64,000 nucleotides of DNA from Pseudoalteromonas piscicida (lineage in GTDB: Bacteria; Pseudomonadota; Gammaproteobacteria; Enterobacterales; Alteromonadaceae): contig NZ_CP021646.1 of assembly GCF_002208135.1 (NCBI RefSeq), forward strand, positions 1,099,501 to 1,163,500, written 5' to 3'. Below the pieces are notes generated by a model. It searched no databases, had not been told where the DNA came from, and was given only the letters and a program-made list of their open reading frames with translations. Below, piece by piece: positions 57,363 to 64,000 of the stretch (positions are counted from its first letter, which is position 1; the number at the start of each line of letters is the position of its first letter). The position numbers were made by a program, and so were the translations under genes.

Positions 57363-58135
57363 TGGCTATTCATCCTACCGCAATTATCGAATCAGGCGCG
57401 CGTTTAGGCGAGAATGTTTCTGTAGGCCCTTATAGTTATATTGGCAATGACGTAGTCATTGGTGATAACTGTAAGATTGAATCACATGTTGTGATCAAAG
57501 GCCCATCTGAGATTGGTTCAGGCAATCACATTTTCCAATTCGCGTCAGTAGGGGAAGCCTGCCAAGATAAAAAGTACAAGGATGAACCAACTAAGCTAAT
57601 TATTGGTGATAACAACGTTATTCGTGAGTGTGCGACTATCCATCGTGGCACAATTCAAGACGAAGGGATCACTCGAATTGGTAGCAACAACCTATTTATG
57701 GCTTACACTCATGTGGCACATGACGCAGTCATTGGCAGCAATGTGATTTTCGCTAACAATGCAAGTGTAGCCGGACATGTACATATCGGTGACTGGGTTA
57801 TCCTTGCAGGTAATTCTGGTGTACACCAATTTTGTAAAGTGGGTTCACATGCTTTTATTGGTATGTACTCGGGTGTGAATCAAGACGTGCCGCCTTTTGT
57901 GACAACGACTGGCACGCCAGCGAGGCCCGTTGCGATTAATACAGAAGGCTTAAAGCGTCGCGGCTTTGAGTCCGATGAAATCATGGCAACAAGACGCGCA
58001 TACAAAACGTTGTTCCGTAAGGGGCTGCGTTTAGAGGATGCGTTAGAAGCACTAAAAGAAGAGGCTTCTGAGTTCGCAGCAGTTCAACAAATGATTGATT
58101 TTATTGCGACTTCTAATCGTGGTTTGATCCGCTAA
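57362..58135 (+). CDS. lpxA: UDP-N-acetylglucosamine acyltransferase
   Basis: First committed lipid A step. 257 residues (262 in E. coli). Left-handed beta-helix hexapeptides (IESGARLGENVSVGPYSYIG), catalytic histidine in LFMAYTHVAHDAVIG, and the C-terminal helical region RRGFESDEIMATRRAYKTL (in part). A strong terminator follows, separating it from lpxB. Confidence 0.97.
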   Translation: MAIHPTAIIESGARLGENVSVGPYSYIGNDVVIGDNCKIESHVVIKGPSEIGSGNHIFQFASVGEACQDKKYKDEPTKLIIGDNNVIRECATIHRGTIQDEGITRIGSNNLFMAYTHVAHDAVIGSNVIFANNASVAGHVHIGDWVILAGNSGVHQFCKVGSHAFIGMYSGVNQDVPPFVTTTGTPARPVAINTEGLKRRGFESDEIMATRRAYKTLFRKGLRLEDALEALKEEASEFAAVQQMIDFIATSNRGLIR

Positions 58136-58162
58136 ACTTGAACCGCAATACAGGTTATACTT

Positions 58163-58191
58163 ACGCCATACATTTTGTATGGCGTTTTTTT
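58163..58191 (+). terminator. Terminator between lpxA and lpxB
   Basis: ACGCCATACA (58163-58172) pairs with TGTATGGCGT (58176-58185), 3-base loop, then a T run to 58191. It lies 17 bases before lpxB, inside a cluster that is continuous in E. coli. Confidence 0.92.
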
Positions 58192-58207
58192 ATACTGAAA
58201 AATAACA

Positions 58208-59362
58208 ATGGCTAACGAAAAAAATATCACCATTGGCATGGTCGCAGGAGAGTTATCGGGCGATATACTCGGCGCAGGCCTCATAAATGCGCTAAAAGTT
58301 CATTACCCAAATGCCAATTTTGTCGGGATCGGTGGTCCTAAAATGCAACAAGCTGGCTGTAATAGTCTGTTTGATATGGATGAACTGGCAGTTATGGGAT
58401 TAGTTGAAGTGCTTGGTCGCTTGCCTCGCTTGCTAAAAATTAAAAAGCAGTTGGTGAACTACTTTATTGATAATCCACCTGATGTATTCATCGGTATCGA
58501 TGCGCCGGATTTTAATTTGCGTGTTGAAAAACCATTGAAAGCGGCTGGGGTTAAAACCATCCAGTATGTCAGCCCGAGTGTGTGGGCGTGGCGTCAAAAA
58601 CGCATCCATAAGATTGCTGAAGCGACTAACCTAGTGCTGTCTTTGCTGCCATTCGAAAAAGCCTTTTATGATAAACATGAAGTGCCTTGTACATTTGTGG
58701 GTCACACGCTGGCGGATGAAATTCCACTTGAGCCGGATACCGCAGGTGCGCGTGCACAGCTGAGCTTAAGTCAAGACGATACCGTTTTAGCGTTGCTTCC
58801 CGGTAGCCGAGGTTCAGAAGTCGGTTTATTGAGTCGCACTTACCTTGCAACAGCAAAGAGATTAGTCGATAAAATTCCCAATTTAAAAATTGTCGTGCCG
58901 TTGGTGAATGAAAAACGCAGAGCGCAGTTTTTAGAAGCCTTGAAAGAAGTCGCGCCGGAATTGAACCCAATTATGCTTGACGGCCAGTCAGCACTGGCAA
59001 TGCAAGCAGCGGATACTGTTTTACTGGCCTCGGGTACTGCCACACTTGAGGCGATGCTATATAAAAAGCCAATGGTGGTAGGGTATAAGCTAAATCCAAA
59101 GAGCTATTGGATTTTTAATACCTTTTTTACTTTTAACATCAAGTACTTTGCTTTGCCGAACTTATTGGCCGACGCACCGCTAGTACCAGAATTTTTACAG
59201 GCAGAATGTAATCCCGATGCACTAGCAGATGCACTTTTTCCGATGTTAAAAGGCGACAATAGCAAGCTGATTAGAAAGTTTTACGAGATACATGAAAACA
59301 TTCGCCTAAATGCTAGCAAACAAGCGGCTCAGGCTGTGATGGAGTTAATAGATGCAAATTGA
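58208..59362 (+). CDS. lpxB: Lipid-A-disaccharide synthase
   Basis: GT19 glycosyltransferase joining UDP-diacylglucosamine and lipid X (the LpxH product). 384 residues (382 in E. coli). Motifs: [46 protein letters not shown] and [10 protein letters not shown], with [11 protein letters not shown] near the end. It overlaps rnhB by 11 bases. Possibly expressed from its own promoter or by readthrough. Confidence 0.97.
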   Translation: MANEKNITIGMVAGELSGDILGAGLINALKVHYPNANFVGIGGPKMQQAGCNSLFDMDELAVMGLVEVLGRLPRLLKIKKQLVNYFIDNPPDVFIGIDAPDFNLRVEKPLKAAGVKTIQYVSPSVWAWRQKRIHKIAEATNLVLSLLPFEKAFYDKHEVPCTFVGHTLADEIPLEPDTAGARAQLSLSQDDTVLALLPGSRGSEVGLLSRTYLATAKRLVDKIPNLKIVVPLVNEKRRAQFLEALKEVAPELNPIMLDGQSALAMQAADTVLLASGTATLEAMLYKKPMVVGYKLNPKSYWIFNTFFTFNIKYFALPNLLADAPLVPEFLQAECNPDALADALFPMLKGDNSKLIRKFYEIHENIRLNASKQAAQAVMELIDAN

Positions 59363-59945
59363 ACGTCCTGATGTGCAGTATATTGCAGGCGTTGACGAAG
59401 TAGGACGTGGCCCGTTGGTGGGTGACGTTGTGACTGCAGCCGTCATTTTAGATCCAACCAAGCCGATTGTAGGCTTAACCGACTCGAAAAAGCTGTCGGA
59501 GAAAAAGCGTATCGCATTGGCAGAAGAAATAAAAGAAAAGGCATTGTGCTACTGTATTGCGAGAGCGTCGGTTGCAGAAATTGACGAGCTAAATATTCTC
59601 CATGCAACGATGTTGGCGATGACACGCGCGGTTGAAGGACTGGACATTCAGCCTGAACATGTATTTGTTGATGGAAATCGCTTACCTAAGCTGAGTATCT
59701 CGGCGACCGCAGTCGTAAAAGGGGATAGCCTAGTTGCCGAGATAAGTGCAGCATCCATATTGGCGAAAGTAACCCGAGATAATGAGATGTTAGCACTCGA
59801 CTCTGAGTTTCCAGAATTTGGTTTTGCAGGCCACAAAGGTTATCCAACCAAAGCCCACTTTGCCGCGCTCGAAGCTCATGGTGTTACTCCGCATCACCGT
59901 ACCAGCTTTAAGCCTGTGCAACGAATTTTGGCCGAGAAGGAGTAA
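59352..59945 (+). CDS. rnhB: Ribonuclease HII
   Basis: Removes ribonucleotides from DNA and RNA primers. 197 residues (198 in E. coli). Catalytic acids are visible in [16 protein letters not shown] (Asp, Glu) and VFVDGNRLP, with [20 protein letters not shown] and GYPTKAH. Start overlaps lpxB; dnaE follows after 2 bases. Confidence 0.97.
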   Translation: MQIERPDVQYIAGVDEVGRGPLVGDVVTAAVILDPTKPIVGLTDSKKLSEKKRIALAEEIKEKALCYCIARASVAEIDELNILHATMLAMTRAVEGLDIQPEHVFVDGNRLPKLSISATAVVKGDSLVAEISAASILAKVTRDNEMLALDSEFPEFGFAGHKGYPTKAHFAALEAHGVTPHHRTSFKPVQRILAEKE

Positions 59946-59947
59946 GC

Positions 59948-62900
59948 ATGCCAGCCCCGCAGTTTGTCCATTTGCGTGTACACAGTGACTTCTCAATGGT
60001 GGATGGTCTAGCGAAGACCAAACCAATTGTGGCAAGGGCCGAAGAGCTTGCAATGCCCGCGCTTGCCATCACCGATCAAATGAACTTATGTGGTTTAGTG
60101 CGTTTTTATGGTAGCGCACACGGGGCAGGGATTAAGCCAATCATCGGTGCGGATTTTTGGCTGAAGTCAGATCAATTTCCCGATGAGCCGAGTAGAATTC
60201 TCGTTCTTGCTAAGAACAATCAAGGGTATAAAAATCTAACCTTGTTGATCTCTGATGCCTATCTTCGCGGCCATGTATTCCATCGTCCCGTTATTGATAA
60301 AGAATGGCTCGCCAAATACAAAGAAGGGCTGATCCTTATCTCCGGCGCGAAAGATGGCGATTTAGGTAAAGCCATCTTAAAAGGCAATCCTAAGCTAATT
60401 GAAGAAACGCTGGCGTTTTACGAACAGCATTTTAACGACCATTTTTATATTGAGCTGCAACGTACCGCACGTGCACGAGAAGAAGAATATCTCCACGGTG
60501 CTGTGGAGATTGCGGCTGCGCGTAATATACCCGTTGTGGCGACGAATGAAGTGGTGTTTTTACACGAAAAAGACTTTGATGCCCACGAAATTCGCGTTGC
60601 TATTCACGACGGTTACACATTAGAAGACAAAAATAGACCAAAGCGCTTTTCTAAAGAGCAATATTTAAAGACTTCTGAACAAATGCAGGCGCTCTTTAGT
60701 GACATTCCAGAAGCCTTAGAAAACACCGTAGAAATCGCCAAGCGCTGTAACGTGACGGTACAGCTTGGCACATACTTCCTACCGGATTATCCGACGGGTG
60801 ATCTGGCGATCGAAGATTTCTTGGTCAAAGTGTCGCGTGATGGTCTAGAAGAACGGTTACAGTTTTTATTTCCTGATGAAAATGATCGCAAAGAAAAGCG
60901 TGGTGAGTATGACGAACGTCTGCAGGTTGAGCTCGACGTTATCAACCAAATGGGATTCCCAGGCTACTTCTTAATCGTAATGGAGTTCATTCAGTGGAGT
61001 AAAGATAACGGCATCCCTGTAGGTCCCGGTCGTGGTTCCGGTGCAGGTTCTTTAGTGGCATATGCGCTTAAGATCACAGATCTTGACCCACTTGAATTCG
61101 ATCTCCTATTCGAACGATTTCTTAACCCCGAACGTGTTTCGATGCCTGACTTTGACGTCGACTTCTGTATGGATAGGCGTGACGAGGTAATTGACCACGT
61201 GGCTAAACTGTACGGTCGTGACGCAGTATCTCAGATCATCACCTTTGGTACGATGGCGGCAAAAGCGGTAATTCGAGACGTTGGTCGTGTGCTTGGCCAC
61301 CCTTATGGCTTCGTAGATAGGATCTCCAAGCTTGTGCCGGGCGATCCTGGTATGACGCTTGCTAAAGCGTTTGATGTTGAGCCACGCTTGCCTGAGGCCT
61401 ACGACAGTGATGAAGAAGTCCGAGAACTGATTGATAAATGCCGTATTCTTGAAGGTTGTACGCGTAACGCGGGTAAACACGCCGGCGGTGTTGTTATCTC
61501 GCCTACGACCATTACCGACTTCGCTGCACTGTATTGCGACGAAGAAGGTAAGTTCCCAGTTACCCAATTTGACAAGAACGACGTAGAAACTGCCGGTCTG
61601 GTCAAGTTTGACTTCCTTGGTCTAAGAACGCTAACCATTTTACAATGGGCGCTCGATATGGCGAACGAGCGCCTTGGCAGAGAAAGTCGTGAGCCGATTG
61701 ATATCGCTGCTATCCCACTGGATGACCCTGCAAGTTTTAAGGTGTTGTTAGACGCACAAACAACTGCGGTATTCCAGCTGGAATCTCGTGGTATGAAAGA
61801 CTTGATCCGTCGCTTGAAGCCTGACTGTTTCGAAGACATGATCGCACTGGTTGCGCTATTCCGTCCGGGTCCTTTGCAATCGGGCATGGTAGATAACTTT
61901 ATCGACCGTAAGCATGGTCGTGAAGAAGTATCGTATCCAGATGCACAATACCAGCACGAAAGTCTACAACCCATACTGGAGCCGACCTACGGGATCATCC
62001 TTTACCAAGAACAGGTAATGCAGATAGCGCAGGTGCTTGCAGGTTATAGCCTAGGCGGCGCTGACTTGCTTCGTCGTGCGATGGGTAAGAAAAAGCCAGA
62101 AGAGATGGCGAAGCAACGTGCAACGTTTGAAGATGGTGCCAAAGATAATGGCGTCGAAGGCGAGCTTGCCATGAAAATCTTCGACTTGGTAGAGAAGTTC
62201 GCGGGTTACGGCTTTAACAAATCACACTCCGCAGCTTACGCGTTAGTGTCGTATCAAACGCTGTGGATGAAGACCCATTTCCCTGCCGAGTTTATGGCGG
62301 CGGTAATGTCTGCGGATATGGATAACACCGACAAAATCGTAACCTTGGTAGATGAATGCGAAAACATGAAGTTGACGCTGCTGCCACCAGATGTGAACGC
62401 CGGTGTCTACAAATTTACTGTAAATCGCCAAGGCGAAATCGTCTACGGTATAGGCGCGATAAAAGGTGTGGGTGAAGGCCCAGTTGAAGCGATCCTTGAA
62501 GCGCGAGCCGAAGGGGGAGAATTTAAAGATTTATTCGACTTCTGTGCGCGAGTTGACTTAAAGCGCCTAAATAAACGCGTGATTGAAAAGCTCATTTACG
62601 CCGGAGCGCTTGATAAGCTTGGCCCAGACAGAGATCAGCCAGGGCGTGCGACTTTACTGGCAAGCTTAAAGGATGCCATGAAGTCAGCGGAGCAGCATCA
62701 CAAAGCTGAATCACTTGGACAGAGTGACTTATTTGGTTTGCTTGCGGTTGAGCCTGAGGAAGTTGAGCAAGCCTTTATTAAAGCCACACCGCTTAGCGAT
62801 AAAGAATGGTTAAATGGGGAAAAAGAAACCTTAGGTCTTTATCTAACGGGCCACCCAATTAACCAATACCGTAAAGAGTTAAAATATTATACCTCTGGTA

Positions 62901-63439
62901 AGTTAGTTGACTTACAACCCGGTAATCGTGATACGGTAGCAACCGCGGCGGGATTGGTCATCAATGCACGTACCCTAATAAACAAAAAAGGAGCGCGTTG
63001 GGGACTTATCACTTTAGATGACAAAAGTGCCCGAATTGATGTACGCTTATTTCCTGAACAGTTTGAAATGTACCAAGAAATGCTGCAAATTAACCAAATC
63101 TTGGTAATATCTGGACAGGTCAGCTTTGATAACTTCTCTGGTGGCATTACAATGACCGCAAGAGAAATCTCTACCATTGCTCAGGCGCGAGAAAAGCGTA
63201 TTAGTGCAATAAAAATGACGCTAAATATGGCTCAAATTGACGCGAACTTCTTTGATAATTTCAAAAAAGTGCTAGAACCATATAAATTTGGAACGTGTCC
63301 AGTAAAAATTAAATATCAGCGTCCTGATGCATTAGCAGAGTTAACATTAGGAACACAATGGTGTGTGACGCCAAGTGATGAGCTTTTAACTCGTTTATCA
63401 CTGTTGGCGGCGCAGGAATTAGAATTAGAATTTAACTAA
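59948..63439 (+). CDS. dnaE: DNA polymerase III alpha subunit
   Basis: Replicative polymerase catalytic subunit. 1163 residues (1160 in E. coli). N-terminal PHP domain [17 protein letters not shown]; polymerase core with [21 protein letters not shown] (partly given), catalytic aspartates in [11 protein letters not shown] and third acid in the later palm; helix-hairpin-helix and OB-fold near the C terminus ([19 protein letters not shown]). Frame is intact throughout. Confidence 0.98.
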   Translation: MPAPQFVHLRVHSDFSMVDGLAKTKPIVARAEELAMPALAITDQMNLCGLVRFYGSAHGAGIKPIIGADFWLKSDQFPDEPSRILVLAKNNQGYKNLTLLISDAYLRGHVFHRPVIDKEWLAKYKEGLILISGAKDGDLGKAILKGNPKLIEETLAFYEQHFNDHFYIELQRTARAREEEYLHGAVEIAAARNIPVVATNEVVFLHEKDFDAHEIRVAIHDGYTLEDKNRPKRFSKEQYLKTSEQMQALFSDIPEALENTVEIAKRCNVTVQLGTYFLPDYPTGDLAIEDFLVKVSRDGLEERLQFLFPDENDRKEKRGEYDERLQVELDVINQMGFPGYFLIVMEFIQWSKDNGIPVGPGRGSGAGSLVAYALKITDLDPLEFDLLFERFLNPERVSMPDFDVDFCMDRRDEVIDHVAKLYGRDAVSQIITFGTMAAKAVIRDVGRVLGHPYGFVDRISKLVPGDPGMTLAKAFDVEPRLPEAYDSDEEVRELIDKCRILEGCTRNAGKHAGGVVISPTTITDFAALYCDEEGKFPVTQFDKNDVETAGLVKFDFLGLRTLTILQWALDMANERLGRESREPIDIAAIPLDDPASFKVLLDAQTTAVFQLESRGMKDLIRRLKPDCFEDMIALVALFRPGPLQSGMVDNFIDRKHGREEVSYPDAQYQHESLQPILEPTYGIILYQEQVMQIAQVLAGYSLGGADLLRRAMGKKKPEEMAKQRATFEDGAKDNGVEGELAMKIFDLVEKFAGYGFNKSHSAAYALVSYQTLWMKTHFPAEFMAAVMSADMDNTDKIVTLVDECENMKLTLLPPDVNAGVYKFTVNRQGEIVYGIGAIKGVGEGPVEAILEARAEGGEFKDLFDFCARVDLKRLNKRVIEKLIYAGALDKLGPDRDQPGRATLLASLKDAMKSAEQHHKAESLGQSDLFGLLAVEPEEVEQAFIKATPLSDKEWLNGEKETLGLYLTGHPINQYRKELKYYTSGKLVDLQPGNRDTVATAAGLVINARTLINKKGARWGLITLDDKSARIDVRLFPEQFEMYQEMLQINQILVISGQVSFDNFSGGITMTAREISTIAQAREKRISAIKMTLNMAQIDANFFDNFKKVLEPYKFGTCPVKIKYQRPDALAELTLGTQWCVTPSDELLTRLSLLAAQELELEFN

Positions 63440-63455
63440 ACAGGTAGTTTAGAGC

Positions 63456-64000
63456 ATGAGCCTCAATTATCTTGAATTTGAACTTCCAATCGCTGAATTG
63501 GAAGCAAAAATCAAAGAATTACAAAACGTAAGCCGCTCTGGCGATTTAGATCTTAGCCTTGAAGAAGAGATCAGCCGCTTAAAAGACAAAAATGTTGAGC
63601 TAACCAAGAAAATTTTCGATGGTTTAGGTACTTGGCAGGTGTCTCAGTTAGCGCGTCATCCGCTTCGTCCATATACTCGCGATTATATTGAACGCATTTT
63701 TACCGAGTTTGACGAGTTCGCGGGCGACCGCACTTTTGCTAACGATCCGGCTATTCTTGGTGGTGTTGCACGTCTTGACGACAAGCCAGTAATGATTATC
63801 GGTCAGCAAAAAGGTCGTGATACTGCTGAAAAAATCAAGCGTAACTTTGGTATGCCAAAGCCGGAAGGTTACCGTAAAGCATTACGCTTAATGGAAATGG
63901 CTGAACGCTTTAAGATGCCAATCATTACCTTTATCGACACACCGGGAGCCTATCCGGGTGTAGGTGCTGAAGAACGCGGTCAAAGTGAAGCGATTGCACG
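63456..64000 (+). CDS. accA: Acetyl-CoA carboxylase carboxyltransferase subunit alpha, cut by the window end
   Basis: Carboxyltransferase subunit for malonyl-CoA formation. The first 181 residues are present; the start ATG at 63456 follows dnaE by 16 bases. It begins [19 protein letters not shown] and includes [32 protein letters not shown] and the [20 protein letters not shown] active-site stretch. No stop is reached before the right edge. Same place as in E. coli. Confidence 0.97.
   Translation, partial: MSLNYLEFELPIAELEAKIKELQNVSRSGDLDLSLEEEISRLKDKNVELTKKIFDGLGTWQVSQLARHPLRPYTRDYIERIFTEFDEFAGDRTFANDPAILGGVARLDDKPVMIIGQQKGRDTAEKIKRNFGMPKPEGYRKALRLMEMAERFKMPIITFIDTPGAYPGVGAEERGQSEAIA

Noticed and set aside
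1..64000. CRISPR array, prophage, transposon, defence or toxin-antitoxin system, tRNA or rRNA
   Set aside because: No direct-repeat array, integrase or transposase motif, or RNA gene was recognised; gene order matches conserved chromosomal blocks throughout.

Overview
The window looks like the chromosome of a marine gammaproteobacterium of the Alteromonadales, most probably Pseudoalteromonas. This is inferred from moderate GC content, protein character and gene order; no database search was run. Almost everything is core housekeeping DNA in conserved blocks. I see no integrase, transposase, insertion sequence, CRISPR array, phage gene, toxin-antitoxin pair, rRNA or tRNA, and no stretch over 300 bases without a gene.

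Layout. (1) 35-10440: envelope-stress locus. On the minus strand pspF runs directly into sapA, sapB, sapC, sapD and sapF. On the plus strand pspA, pspB, pspC, ycjX and ycjF follow, with a sigma-54 type promoter in front of pspA. (2) 10625-23578: metabolic and single-gene region, with methionine gamma-lyase, phhA-phhB, a Yip1-type membrane protein, miaE, lpxH, ppiB, cysS, a secreted amidase, two convergent MscS-type channels, lrgA-lrgB and a crotonase. (3) 23772-29293: a YciU-like DNA-mimic protein, a DUF481 outer-membrane protein, a small membrane protein, slyD, ygfZ divergent from sdhE-ygfX, and nadB. (4) 29590-38067: the classic rpoE-rseA-rseB-rseC-lepA-lepB-rnc-era-recO-pdxJ block, preceded by a good sigma-E promoter, then a TonB-dependent receptor. 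(5) 40253-44717, minus strand: dapD, glnD, map. (6) 44997 to the right edge, plus strand: rpsB-tsf-pyrH-frr-uppS-cdsA-dxr-rseP-bamA-skp-lpxD-fabZ-lpxA-lpxB-rnhB-dnaE-accA, the same order as in Escherichia coli; accA is cut by the window end.

How it fits together. Much of the window concerns envelope building and surveillance: Psp (inner-membrane stress), sigma-E with RseA/RseB/RseP (outer-membrane protein stress), BamA and Skp (outer-membrane protein assembly), LpxA/B/D/H (lipid A), UppS and CdsA (lipid precursors), and mechanosensitive channels. Intrinsic terminators are clear between most convergent genes and, unexpectedly, inside the rpsB-accA cluster.

Main oddity: sapD, lrgB and nadB are each broken by what reads as one missing base in or beside a G/C run. 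All three would be full length after adding one base, and nadB is a housekeeping gene. Shared sequencing or assembly error is therefore the likeliest explanation, though real loss or slippage cannot be excluded from the sequence alone. I did not find a convincing new biological system here.
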